Shown here: in pieces, positions 1-11,018 of the stretch
How positions within the stretch are numbered: the first letter of the stretch is position 1
Layout: the number at the start of each line of letters is the position of its first letter
Source: Prostheceraeus crozeri
Lineage: Eukaryota; Platyhelminthes; Polycladida; Euryleptidae
Assembly: GCA_907163375.1 (NCBI GenBank)
Contig: CAJQUW010015371.1
Location: forward strand, 682,001 to 746,000
Direction: 5' to 3'
Length of the DNA: 64,000 nt
Made by a program: the position numbers and the translations under genes
Notes under the pieces: generated by a model
What the model was told of the DNA's origin: nothing
Databases searched by the model: none
Seen by the model: the letters and a program-made list of their open reading frames with translations, nothing else

Positions 1-1905
1 TTCAGATCACAAACTTCTATGTTGGAAATCCTATCTTCATCGCTCCCCACCTGTCTACACGACAGTGGAACATCGTCCATGAAAGCATCTGAGTGTTGCT
101 TAATTCCGATGCATTTTGCCTCTCGATCTTTTGTGATCAAGGGTTGTGGTTCGAACCAACGTGGGATCAACTTCTCCACCTCTATGATGACGCTATCACA
201 AGAGCACTTGTGGATTTTATTCCTTTACGTGCTGTCAAATTTGATCGGTGCTCTTCAGTTTGACGACGAAAGTAAGCCTCTCCTACATCGTGTCGAACGT
301 TATCTTCGCAATTCAGACGTGAGCGGAGTCGAGACTGATGCATGGCGAATCTGTAAAACGACATGCCGAAATGTTTTGAGGTGCAAGGGTGATTTATTTT
401 GGCGTTTCAAAGTGAAATCAGAGTTTCTTCAGTTCCCTTCTCGTTGTCGTGGATGCTCATCTACAACGGAGCTATAGTGCTTCCAATTTTCAAAATTATT
501 TCTCAATCAAACAATTTAAGGGAGTTTGTTCTTCAATAACCAATTCCGATCAACCAACTGCTGCCCTTGTACCATCAGCGTACAATTTTTCGGTATTCCC
601 ATGTTACTGTAAATCAAGTGGCCTCAATGTTCCTTTCAATGTCAAACAAACACTTCCAAGGATCCTTTCTCACCGTACCGTCTAAAGGTCCCACCGTTCC
701 TAACGTTTCTAGTGAATGCATCCCTTTCTCAAGACATTTTTCCTATTTATACAGCGACTGCGTGTGTGACTCCAGTCATGAAAATCTGATTAATAATGAA
801 GACCTGACTTCCTTCGTTCAATCAACAACCTTCCTGCTATTTTCAGACTTATTGAAAAACTAGTATTGTAGGTATCTTAATTGCATTCCAATTAATGGAT
901 GGACCCTCATCAGTCTGCCTACCGCAAGTACCATGCAACAGACTGTGATTCTTAAAATGGCAACTGACATTATTTCAAGTTGGACGCTGGCAAAGTTGCG
1001 CTTTACTTCGCCCTCGACACTTTCGCGGCGTTAGAGTCTGCTATTCATGGTAATCTCCTCGATCACCTCTCCATATCCTTAGGGGGTGTCTTAATTGGCT
1101 CTCATGTGACTTGAGTCATTTTTGAGACGTCATCAAGTTTGCAAGTATCGCAATGCCATTTCATCTATTCTACTTGTAAGCGGAGGACTCCTAAGAGGGT
1201 TGGTTCTCGGACCCGTGTTTTATATTGTGCAATATGGACATTTCGTGTTCAAGGTTTCGGTTTGAAGGCTCACGTTTTCGCTGATAGTAGTGTCCCACCG
1301 ATATCTCCAACTCATCAACGAAAATATCATGCTGTGTAAGTGAGATCGGCTCTAAGCTCAAATCAAACAAACTGCTCATCCATACGTAAAATACCTAGTT
1401 GACGTGGTGTGCCACTTGTCAACGCTTTGGTGAGCGCTACCAAGGACCAGTCATCATTGGCCGCTTTGTTCGCCCAGTTTGGTCTATTCGTGGTTTTGTG
1501 TCATCATTGTGTCCACTTTCTCATTCGCATCTTGTGTTTCCACAACTTTACTGTGCTTCTGAATTTTTCGACAAATTCGATCCATTCGCCGTTCTACGCG
1601 TTCCCTAATGACTCAACTTGTGAATTCCCTCGTTTTCCCAAGACTTGAATACTGCAGTTCTGTTCTTTGTGGACTCCCGGATTACAGAACTTTCCCGCCT
1701 TCATGCAGTAAAAAACGCCTCATCGCGCCTATTTTTCGGTTTTCCTCGTCATGCTTATGTCACACCAGCTTTAAAGGACTTTAGATGGTTCTGTTCAAGT
1801 GCATCCATGGTTGCTCCAGTCAGCTAACCTACACATCCCTCTCGCTTAAAATCCGCTTCTACGAATTCACCGTAGTCATGCATAGTCAATAATTCAATTT
1901 TCACT
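1..1905 (+). mobile_element. Fossil non-LTR retrotransposon (CR1/L2-type LINE), 5'-cut by window edge
   Basis: Short stretches of LINE protein appear in shifting plus-strand frames. SDH at 2-10 matches the last catalytic motif of an APE-type endonuclease. About 1005-1090 reads ALDTFAALESAIHGNLLDHL, like the reverse transcriptase block with the first catalytic Asp. About 1171-1230 reads VSGGLLRGLVLGPVF, like SGVPQGSVLGPLLF. FADS at 1277-1288 stands where YADD is expected. About 1690-1790 reads LHAVKNASSRLFFGFPRHAY then VTPALKDFRW, the C-terminal block typical of CR1/L2 elements. Motif order and spacing fit one element. Many stops and frameshifts break it, so it is old and inactive. The exact clade is uncertain. 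Confidence 0.75.
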
Positions 1906-2064
1906 TCACTAAGCTAAGTGTTACTGCAATATGACAGTGGACAGGATCTTTTTCTCATCCATGCTCCACCTACAGTGTAAAACCATGCTGTATACCTAGG
2001 GATGAAGCAGCCTTCAATATATACTTGCGATTCTTATCAGGTTAGTAGAATCACGTGAGAACGA

Positions 2065-2160
2065 TGGTAGCTCCCGAGATAGACAGACTCGAACCATGTA
2101 CCTTCTGCATCTCCATGCCATTCCGATGCGTGGCCCTTAACCAGCGGAGCTACCCTACCA
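2065..2160 (-). repeat. tRNA-like sequence, SINE head or tRNA pseudogene
   Basis: On the minus strand an A-box-like TAGCTCCGCTGG lies near the 5' end and a B-box-like GGTTCGAGTC near the 3' end. The termini GGTAG and CTACC can pair as part of an acceptor stem. A GCATC/GATGC pair lies in the middle. At about 96 nt it is longer than most tRNAs, and the anticodon arm is unclear, so a SINE or pseudogene is more likely than a working tRNA. Confidence 0.45.
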
Positions 2161-2749
2161 CCTCTATTTCAAAATTCTGAAAAAAATTGTATTTGCTGTT
2201 ACAAAAATTAGTGTGTTCCGAGCATGGAATGGGTACCTGAATGTCTCAATCCATAACAAGACTTCCTCAATCGGTGCATGCGGTGCCACCGTGTGACCAG
2301 GTGAAAATCAAGTTAGTAAGGATCCTGCCAACAGGCCAACTCGCGAAAACTCGGATACCTGCATCTTTTAAGCAACACATTTTTGCTCATAATATTCGTA
2401 TGAAATGATTTTGTTGAGAAGTGAGATATCACATTGTAAATAAGCAATAACCTCCCTTTAACTGCCATCACCAAAAGGCTGTAAGGAGTGCATCGACAAA
2501 AGTGACTTTCAGATGCTCTGAAAGTCAAAAGCACAAATAGTCATTTGCACAGCTATTCATGTTTTGATCGCACTTGACGCATTTCATCGTGTACCTTTTA
2601 AAAGTTTCAGAAAATGTTATCTGAAAAATGTTTTTGACTATTTAGTACATAAGCATTTGACGTTTTTTGGAAAGAGCCAATAATTGAAGATATATCATTT
2701 TTCAATAGGGCGATTGATTTCACCCAATATCGGCTACCTGTCTTCAGGC
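2161..2749. other. No gene seen
   Basis: This is sequence of unremarkable composition between the tRNA-like repeat and the next LINE fossil. The open frames are short and have no recognisable motif. It may be decayed LINE tail. Confidence 0.5.
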
Positions 2750-3300
2750 AGACATTCTCTTTTCTGTCAGGAGGATTCGCTGTTTGTTTTCGGCATTCAA
2801 GCACCTCATCTGCACTTTCTGCAGTTCTTCCCTAACTTAGGGAAATGCGTGTGCCCCTCTTTGGAAAGTAGCTTCCGTAGTTCCACTTTCAAAGAAGGGT
2901 TCTGACTCATCTCTTGCATCGAGTTACCATGCTATCACCCAGCTGGTAGGATTTTTAAGCAGTGAATAACCGACATGTTAACTTCCTTGCAACGCAAGAC
3001 CTACTGTCTGAAGAACGAGATTTTTCTTAGATCTCTGGACAAAGAAAACAGCGATCTTAACAGTTAGAGGAGAAATCAGTTGCCTTGGATATAACCAATC
3101 GGTATTCGATAAAGTCTGGCAGCATGAGCTTGTCATGGAACTAGGGTTCTTTTGGAGTTGTTGGACAACTTCATAGATTGCTTTTCATTAATGACCCGCA
3201 GTCGGCCGATATGGTCATAAAGTCTTTCTCTAAGCTTAGTCATGCAGGGGATCCTCAAGCATCAATTTTGCAACCCACTATTTTTATTTTTCTGCCCACA
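2750..3300 (+). mobile_element. Second fossil LINE fragment (Jockey/CR1-like reverse transcriptase)
   Basis: About 3080-3160 reads ALDITNRY in one frame and FDKVWQHELVMELGF in the next, matching the LINE block ALDISKAFDKVWHHGLL. About 3240-3285 reads HAGDPQASILQPTIF, matching NAGVPQGSILGPTLF. The first catalytic Asp is present in the remnant, but frameshifts and stops interrupt it throughout. It differs from the fossil at 1-1905 and looks like a separate insertion. Confidence 0.65.
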
Positions 3301-3876
3301 GCACCTTGCGAGTAAACTGGTGATCTATACAGACGGCACAGCTTCTTTTGATTTCAGAGATATTAATAAAGAACATTCGGTAAAAAATCGATACTGTAAG
3401 ATGAAACCTCACTAATGAGTGTCTGTCGCTTTCCATCAGACCGTTCCGAGCTTCACTTCCTCTGATAATACTTCGGTAGAAGTAGCTCCGGAGTAAATAA
3501 GAACCTATACTCAAACCTAAGTATTTCATCAAAGGCACACGTTGAGTTACTCACCCATTGGCTATCATGTAAGCTTAGAACGCTCACGCTCTGATTCGCT
3601 CGAAAAGTTGTGTTCTTGCTGCGAATTTGTCTTCTCCTCCTGTGCCTTTTCCCGCTAGGCAGGGTCGGCGCTGCGCATTTACAGTATTTTTAATTTGCCA
3701 AGTTTTCATTGAGTTCCTCTAACTTCATTCATGACTATGGAACATTTTCAAGAAATCTCAAAGTTGAATGGATTTTTTGTTATATGAATAAAGACGATTC
3801 TAATAGTCAGACTATTTCTCGACATAATTTTACAGGCACCCTGATTTATATATCCATTTCCTTCATTTACTTACAG
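3301..3876. other. Intron or 5' flank of gene A, no other gene
   Basis: It ends in a pyrimidine tract and the acceptor TTACAG at 3871-3876. The frame of the next exon is open back to about 3709, but composition and loss of heptad pattern upstream of 3877 argue that this part is intron. Confidence 0.55.
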
Positions 3877-4314
3877 CCACGACGGAGGCCGACTTTGGAA
3901 TCTTCGGAATTGGAATGCGAAAAACTGCGGTCGGCAGCCGATGATCTTCGCAGACAATTGTCAGCTCGCTGCGATGATATGGAGGTGGTGCGATTGCGCA
4001 CGGAGTTATCTGACATGCAACAGCGGTACTCGATTGCCGCGAGCGAGCTAGAAATCGTGGCGTCGGAGCGAGAGAAACTCAGTGAAGAGATCATTCTATT
4101 GGAGAAAGAGTTAGATTCAGCTCGTGAGGCCTCGCGCCGCTTGCAGCAAGAAATGGGCATAGAAACATCAAGATTAAGACAGGAAGTAGCAGATCTGTCT
4201 GAGGAGTTAAGGAGAGGGTCCGAAATCGAAAATAGGATTGTTGACATTCGTTCTCAAATGACGAGACTGGAAGAAGAGAATGCAAAAATGAGCAGCCGAA
4301 CACAGATAGCAGAG
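3877..4314 (+). CDS. Gene A exon 1 in window (coiled coil)
   Basis: The acceptor TTACAG ends at 3876 and the donor GTGAGA begins at 4315; both phases are 0. It encodes 146 residues, starting with a basic turn (PRRRPTLESSELECEKL) and then unbroken heptads such as LRRQLSARCDDMEVVRLRTE. The codons are more G+C-rich than the introns. No globular domain is visible. Earlier exons must lie upstream, because no initiator ATG is found in frame after the acceptor that would make a natural start. Confidence 0.85.
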
Positions 4315-5563
4315 GTGAGAATCAAGTAAACAAACTGCTATGTCAGCGGTATGTTTTCATTGTAGGTTGGTACAATTACCACAAGCGTTTAGCTGAAATG
4401 TACATCAGGAAAATTCAGCTTAGGATCAAGAAATTCTTTTGAATTCAGATTTTGTTTCTATTATTCATAATAAGATTAGCGCATAAAAGCAATATTTTTG
4501 TTGGCTACATTACGATGATGAGAAATTAGCCCATGAAGCACATTTCTACTTACCTGTACTTCAAAGTGTGCAGCCATCGCACGTCATTGCCATAATAAAA
4601 TAACGTATAAATTTTCTTATAATTTCTACATATCTTTAATAGAATAAGCGCTTATGTAGACATTAAACATTCAACCAAATAACGATAAGTAAGACGATTT
4701 ATTGCGATTAATCAGTAGCGATTAGATGCTTTTGTAACAATATTATAATATATCATGTACAACATTCACAAGAGATGGATGCTGTGAGGCATGTCTGCTG
4801 ATGTCTGTTGATACTTTTAAATTAGTATTGAAAGTGCTAATAATAGTTTGTCAGACTGATGCTATTTATATGATGTCTTGAAAGAAATGAAGGACAAGTC
4901 ATTGAGCCTATATGCCTCAAACACACAACGGGAACGCAAGCCCAGTGAGGACCGCTCAACAAATGCGGTCTACTGCATCCTACGAAATTCGTCCCATCTC
5001 CTGTAGTTATTTAATGACCACATGATCTGGGATGAAACTAGCTAAAATTGAATTATGTCGGACCTAGACTAAATTACCAGCTACGAAATGCAGCAATCGA
5101 TTTAACCATAGAGTTTTTAGACTGTTATGGGTTATATAACTGGTGAAAACCCTTCCGATAAGCATAGATAATCCTAATAATTTTTCATGTTCAAAGCTGC
5201 CCCACCAGTTTGCGGCCGACCGCATATAGAAGCTCTTCGATGATGGAAGAAATAATGAATCTTGTTTAGAACAATAGTCTTTTAGTCTTCTTTCAGATCA
5301 TTCTTCTTGGTTTTCCGTATAATTCACATTAAAGTTTTAGATGATGTGTGTTCAAAACAAAAGACATTTCAAAAATAAGCACAGGTTTATTCCAACCTTG
5401 AAATGGCTACTCTAGCAAACTTACTTTTTTTACGCGACTACTTAGTTAATTAAACAAAATTATTAGAAATGAAGCATTTAACTTCATCATCAAAATATCA
5501 GAATAATGCGCAGGTGATGCATGTTAATGTCTATTAAAAATCAACTCGTTTTATCCATTTCAG
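4315..5563 (+). other. Intron of gene A, nothing else seen
   Basis: A+T-rich, without a motif-bearing ORF. It ends in a T-rich tract and TTTCAG at 5558-5563. Confidence 0.6.
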
Positions 5564-6994
5564 GAAGAGGTCTCCCGTCTGAATGCTGAAAACGATCGCC
5601 TCCATCGACGTCTAACAGACACTGAATCGTCGGCTCATGTTCATTCCGAACACGCAGCTCAAGAGCATCGTTCTCTGAAATCACAGTTGGATCAAGTGCG
5701 TCTTGTTTCTCAACAGGAGCTAGCAGGGGTGCGGTCAGAAAAGGAATCCTTGCTCAATAAAGTCGAAGCTCTGGAGTCTCAATTCCGCAGTTCTAGAGAA
5801 GAAGCGCAGAGGTTGATGTCTGAATTCTCCAGTCAGACTTCTGAGATGGAAGTACGGGTTTCTAGCATGGCTGCTGAACGTGATGAACTTGTAAGACTCT
5901 TAGATTCTGTTAAAAATGAAAAGATGCAAATCGAAAGTCGACTTCATTCTCTGCAACGGAATAGAGAAGAAGAAGACGAGGCCGCGTCTGAGCGAATACG
6001 GGTGTTGGAAGAGGAATTGAAGCTCACTGTCGATGATTTCGTAACCAAGGAGGAACATCTGAAAGCTGAGATCGAAAGCTTGTCTGAAAGAGAGAAACAG
6101 TTGAAGCGACAGACAGAGGAGATGCAGGAAGAAAATAATCGTATGCATTCCTTGGTAGATGATTTGGACGAAGCTAGAAGGAATAATGAAATTTATTTCA
6201 AAGAAATGATAGGAAAGACCGAAGAAGAAAACAAGAATCTAGAAAGTGAAAACTTGCGCATGAAGGAGTCTATTCTCGAGTTAGAAACTGTAGGGGAGAG
6301 ACTGAGGACTGACATTCAAGCGAATGAGAACCAATTACAACAAGTAATTGAAGAGATGCAGACTAGACTTGCAAGTTATGAAAGTGAAAACGCAAACTTA
6401 CAAGCAGAGGTTGAAAAATTGTCTGATGAAAGTAGAATGTATGAACTCCAAGGTAGACGTCAGGCAGAAGAATTTGAAGGCAAACAACTACTGATGGAGA
6501 AAGAAAATGTGGAACTAAGAAAGATAACGGAAAATTTGCAACAGCAGTGCGAGAAACAAAAGGATGAATTCCAAGGAATAATTCGGGAATTACGGACAAA
6601 TGAATGTCAGTGGAAGGAAGAAAAAGAAGACGTCCAACAAGAAAATGCAAGGTTGCGAGATGAAATGACCGCGTTGATCTCTGAGCAGGACCGTCTCTCA
6701 GAGGAAAAAGAGCTACTGATAGATAGCCTGGAGACTGTTCGCAGGAATTTGGTGACTGAGCAGAACAAGGTTGAAAGTCTAGAAAAGCAAATTTCGAATT
6801 TAAGAAATTCATTTGACTCAACAAGTGAAGATACTAGAACTTTACTGACGTTGAAGAGTGAACTCGAACGTCGATTGGAGGAACTAACACAGCAAATCGA
6901 GCAGAGAGACAAGACCATCGAAATTTTGAAGGATGAAAATTTGGATTACTACAAGAGACTTGAGAAGATAAAACCAGAAATGAAAAACTTAAAG
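5564..6994 (+). CDS. Gene A exon 2: main coiled-coil rod
   Basis: A large exon of 477 codons, phase 0 at both ends, with a strong donor GTAAGT at 6995. The translation begins EEVSRLNAENDRLHRRLTD and keeps a leucine heptad pattern almost without proline through to KIKPEMKNLK. It is very rich in Glu, Lys, Gln and Arg, as in rod-forming centrosome, Golgi or myosin-tail proteins. There are no enzymatic motifs. Uninterrupted open reading over 1.4 kb among decayed repeats shows that it is under selection. Minus-strand ORFs over this exon are antisense shadows. Confidence 0.92.
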
Positions 6995-7430
6995 GTAAGT
7001 GCAAATACCTTGTGACTCACCTTTCATGATTTTCATTGTCTTAATTTACTAGAGCGATAAATCATTGTTCCGCTATTAGTTGCCAAAGGACTATCGTAAA
7101 ACCTGTAATAGAACGCCATGGTAGTCTATTTTTCAACGTCTTCAGAAATATTGCTTCAATAAATCTCGCATTTACGTGTTTGTTCCATTCGTAAAACTCA
7201 CAAATATCCAAGTGCTTTACTAAATGCCCGATGTACATGTATTATGAAAGCATTTGCATTTCGGCTTATTAGTACACTGTATGTCTCATCTTGAAACTAT
7301 ATGACACTAAATACATGTTTTGCTGATATCGATACTCAATTAATTGATTTAGAAGTATTATTGAGAAAACTATTGAGGAAAATTACTGTACTGGTAATAA
7401 AGGCTCAACACTCAACAAGATTGTATACTA

Positions 7431-7432
<2 letters not shown>
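6995..7432 (+). other. Intron of gene A, left part
   Basis: A+T-rich intron sequence running into a (TA)n tract. No gene or recognised repeat. Confidence 0.55.

Positions 7433-7482
<50 letters not shown>
7433..7482. repeat. (TA)n microsatellite
   Basis: About 50 bp of alternating TA directly abut the left end of the PLE-like element. A shorter TA run follows its right end at 8484-8500, so the element may have gone into a TA tract. Confidence 0.9.
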
Positions 7483-7487
<5 letters not shown>

Positions 7488-8485
7488 GAAAACTCAGGAA
7501 AAAGTCATTAACTAAATTTCCAACCGGTTTCACCTGTTGATGCAGGCTATTCATGGAAAATGAATGTATCACTGCATCAACAGGTGAAACCGGTTGGAAA
7601 TTTAGTTAATGACTTTTTCCTGAGTTTTCTACTATTTATATTATTTCCATTTTGATTACTCTGTTTTTGTATTATTCTTTTTGATCAAAATGGCTAGTAC
7701 TCGGGGATCAGTCATTAAGGATGACATAACATCAATTTCCGAGAAGGTGGATACTTTAATTAACAAAGTCGAATCCTTAACTACAGTTGTTCATCAAATT
7801 AGCAATGTTTTGCTATCAACGTTAAAAAATGATCTATCTAAAGATCTTCAAACAAGCCTAACCAACATCAATGACAACATAAAGTCAGAATTAACTGTTT
7901 TGTCAAAGGAAGTGTCCAGCTCAATCGAAGCACATAATTTCAATTGGGATGAAAAGTTGCGCCAAAGAAAATTTTACTATTTCCAAGGATATTCTAATTT
8001 TCAAAAAGCCAATATTTACGAAAAAGCTGTCAATGAACCAACTCCCAGGATTCCTCGTAAATTCTTCAGGAATCCAGTGCCTCAGCATAGTGAACTTGAA
8101 GTAAAATTCAGAAGAAACCTCTGCATAAAAGAGTGCCAACATGAAATTGAACGTTTACGAGCTATGGCAGAAATGAAGATGGAATTCGTAAGGAAAATTG
8201 ATGCTGAAGTGTGTGATCACTTTTCTAAGAAATTAACTAGTGAGATGGCGCAGCTTCAACATGGTAGGTGGAAGGAGATGATAGAAAGCGAAGTGAAACG
8301 TAGTCTAGAATTTTGGGAGGAGAAAAGCAAGTTCTTTGATTCTGACAAACATTTAGAATACATTCATTTTCCATGAATAGCCTGCATCAACAGGTGAAAC
8401 CGGTTGGAAATTTAATTAATGACTTTTTCCTGAGTTTTCTACTATTTATATTATTTCCATTTTGATTACTCTGTTTTTGTATTAT
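7483..8485 (+). mobile_element. Compact PLE-like (or retrozyme-like) element with one ORF
   Basis: Three copies of one end sequence frame a single ORF. 7483-7569 is an inverted copy that also contains the reverse complement of the last 20-odd bases of the ORF. 7572-7675 and 8382-8485 are direct copies 810 bp apart that differ visibly at one base. An inverted 3' fragment followed by direct pseudo-LTRs is the layout known for Penelope-like elements. No reverse transcriptase is encoded, so the element would depend on another. The near-identical repeats suggest a young insertion. The family assignment rests on architecture only. Confidence 0.6.
7690..8376 (+). CDS. Element-encoded coiled-coil/basic protein, 228 aa, function unknown
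   Basis: An unbroken frame from ATG 7690 to TGA 8374-8376 fills almost all space between the direct repeats; I chose the first ATG in frame. Residues about 5-80 form an amphipathic coiled coil (ISEKVDTLINKVESL...). The middle reads RQRKFYYFQGYSNFQKANIY, then PRIPRKFFRNPVPQ, a basic proline-rich stretch, and the C-terminal half is again helical and charged. From memory, similar RKFY/IPRKF proteins occur near PLEs in invertebrate genomes, but I cannot confirm this. It could be a nucleic-acid-binding helper protein. Intactness beside fossils argues for recent insertion or selection. Confidence 0.6.
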   Translation: MASTRGSVIKDDITSISEKVDTLINKVESLTTVVHQISNVLLSTLKNDLSKDLQTSLTNINDNIKSELTVLSKEVSSSIEAHNFNWDEKLRQRKFYYFQGYSNFQKANIYEKAVNEPTPRIPRKFFRNPVPQHSELEVKFRRNLCIKECQHEIERLRAMAEMKMEFVRKIDAEVCDHFSKKLTSEMAQLQHGRWKEMIESEVKRSLEFWEEKSKFFDSDKHLEYIHFP

Positions 8486-9918
8486 ATATATATATATGTT
8501 TTTATTGACCTCGTCTTCTTTTTCTTTAAAATAATTCAGGTCAATGGTGAATCGTGTTTGTATATTTATCTAGTATATTATGCGCTAAAAGTGGCATCCG
8601 GACTAAAAGTGCTACAACGCTCCGTAAGTCTGACTATGTCAGCACCGTCCAAGCCCCAAGTATGGGGAGTAGTGACGTAAAAGCTTCATTATGCACGCAG
8701 TATTACTACCTATAAGGAAAGTAAGATGACCAACATCCCCAATCGTGATAAGTATTGAAGGCACTAATGATTAATTTATAGCCACTGTTAATAATGAAGA
8801 AGTCGAAGAAAGTCACACATTGATCATTCATGAGGCATGGAGGCATTCTTGGGATTAGCATGCAGAGAATAAGTAATGGCAAATAACATCACATGTCGGA
8901 CTGGCCTTACACAAGCAAATATCCTGGTACTCATTACTTGCATTACCGAAATATAGGAAGTGGTGATGTGTTGCAGATGGCGTTCTATTGCAGGTTTTAC
9001 GGTACATGCATTTGATTATGGCACTTGTCGTCACAGGATAAATCCGACCTTCAAAAATGTTCTTCGCTGACAAGTGCTACAGAATGTCGATCCACCTTTA
9101 CTCCAATGTTGCTGTGGCTTTCGCTTCAGTAGGCTACTGGTATGTCTAGCGGATGTGTAGCACATAGTAAGTTGAATGTCTTTGCTGGTTTGATTTCCTA
9201 GTATGCTCTCCCTAAGAAAGTCTGCAACATGAGCGCATCCTGAGTGATAGGTTGAAAGTTATGTCGGCTTGCTAGAATGTGACGACAAATTCATTGCAGT
9301 GATCAATCTGTGACGGGATGCTTATTACATGCACTAGCGGAAAAATTTTCTTTTAGGAATGTTGCTCGACTGCATTGAACGGTTTTCTTCATCTTCATTG
9401 ATCGGATGTTTTTAGACTGAAAGTACGGATGAAGTCGCATCTGATAAGATGGATGAACTACTATTCCCAGCCTGCTATTCCAGGTCTGGATCCTAAACAC
9501 CGGATCCAGTATTTCTTAAAAAAGGTCACAGGTTTCACTACAAAGATATTTCTTTTATTGTTTTCTAAGACAAAATCAACGTGTTTAGATCAGTTGGTTA
9601 TTCATTATAAGTGGCTTCGATTAAGTTTGAGGTCAATAGGGTTATATTTCGAAGTAAATGTAATGCAGGAGGAATGGTTTGCGAGGTCTCCGAGATTAAT
9701 CCTTCACCCAGTGACAAAGCAAGTGAGAATAATCATCGCAAACGAAAACCTTGATGCAATGACTAAAAGAATACTCTTCTCATGAGGCTCGTAGCATCAA
9801 TAAATATATTCGATTAATATCATTATCATGGCAATAAAATGCATTTATTAATAAATAATCATCATCCAGCTCAATTCGTAAAATTAGCTTGTTGAAATGA
9901 TCGTTTTTATGTTTTCAG
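8486..9918 (+). other. Intron of gene A, right part
   Basis: About 1.4 kb with no recognised gene or element. The longest plus frame (9429-9785) shows no known motif. It ends in GTTTTCAG at 9911-9918. Confidence 0.5.
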
Positions 9919-10158
9919 TCGGAATTCGATGCCATGATTCGACATCGAACAGATCTGAAGTCATCTGTGGAACGCCTCCAAAGTCGTGTGCGTAGTTCTA
10001 TGGCAAGACAAAAGGCGGCAATGGTTTCATGTGGTATTGACACCAATTCTGAAACCGAGTCTCAACATCGTCAGCTCAGTCAGGAATCGGACGAACACAA
10101 TATTGATAATGACTCAATAGATCTCCGATCTCTGGAGAAGCAGATAGATATTCTACAG
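9919..10158 (+). CDS. Gene A exon 3
   Basis: 80 codons, phase 0 at both ends, donor GTAATA at 10159. It opens with a basic helix (SEFDAMIRHRTDLKSSVERL), then an acidic, Ser/Asn-rich linker (ETESQHRQLSQESDEHNIDN) that breaks the coiled coil, then returns to heptads (LRSLEKQIDILQ). The linker may be a flexible or phosphorylated hinge. Confidence 0.85.
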
Positions 10159-10590
10159 GTAATAATTATAGAATATCACTGTGATTACACAATCTACGCC
10201 ATTTCCTTTCGGTAATTAGCATTAATCAGTGTGCTTGTTTAGACATTATCCTCTTGCAAGAAATAGTTATTCAACAATTTTGAATGTTATTTATCGCTTC
10301 GTATTGGTGCGTACCTCAGTTGCATAACTTCATTGCCCTACTTTTCTTATATTTTCATTGCATTTTCACTTTACTTTTCATTTCTCTTTTCAACTGAAGA
10401 ACATGAGTGTGAGCCATAATTGTTCATAGAAAAGGCCACACTCTCTCAAGACAATGCTCGGCTGATCAAATCTTACGAACTGTCAACCTTATGATTTATC
10501 CATGAAAAAAAACATCCACTGATTTCGAATTGGTCGGTTTTTTGTTCAAAATTTTACATGTTTATGTTAAATGATTCATGTAATTTGCAG
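10159..10590 (+). other. Intron of gene A
   Basis: A 432-bp intron, T-rich towards the acceptor TTTGCAG at 10584-10590. Nothing else seen. Confidence 0.65.
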
Positions 10591-10740
10591 GATTCCTTGG
10601 ACTATAAGGATCATCTGACAGTTGAACTGCGGGAAGATTTAGAGATGACCCGTGCCAGAGTATCTGAATTGCAAACTCGACTTGAAGACAGTGCAAATCA
10701 GTCGGCAGAAGTGCTTCAACAGAGACTAACTGAGCTACAG
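10591..10740 (+). CDS. Gene A exon 4
   Basis: 50 codons of pure coiled coil (DSLDYKDHLTVELREDLEMT...), phase 0 at both ends. Only 66 bp of intron separate it from the next exon. The donor GTCGGT at 10741 is weaker than the others. Confidence 0.85.
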
Positions 10741-10806
10741 GTCGGTGATCGCAATATTTCATTGTGCATGTGTGAAAATGCCAATTAGATTGCACGGTCA
10801 TTGTAG

Positions 10807-11018
10807 GAACAACAAGATGAAAATGCGCGACTGAAAGCACGTGTGTTAGATTTGGAGATCAAGCCGGTTGGCAAACCTGAATTTTGGTCAAAGGATCTCA
10901 GAGAAATGGGAGAACAAGTCAAGAAACTGGAGGGGAAAATCAAGGATTTATTAACGGAGAATGATAAGTGGAAATCAGCGGCCAAAGAGTTGAGATCAAA
11001 GTTAGATTCACGAACTGG
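10807..11018 (+). CDS. Gene A exon 5
   Basis: The acceptor TTGTAG ends at 10806 and the donor GTGAGG starts at 11019. It begins in phase 0 and leaves 2 nt of a Gly codon that exon 6 completes. The coiled coil is interrupted once by KPVGKPEFW before EMGEQVKKLEGKIKDLLTEN resumes. Confidence 0.85.

Noticed and set aside
3709-3876. Extension of gene A exon 1 upstream in the same open frame
   Set aside because: A good acceptor at 3871-3876, A+T-rich codons and loss of heptads mark it as intron.
9429-9785. Plus-strand ORF of 118 codons in a gene A intron
   Set aside because: No motif, no splice borders in phase and A+T-driven composition.
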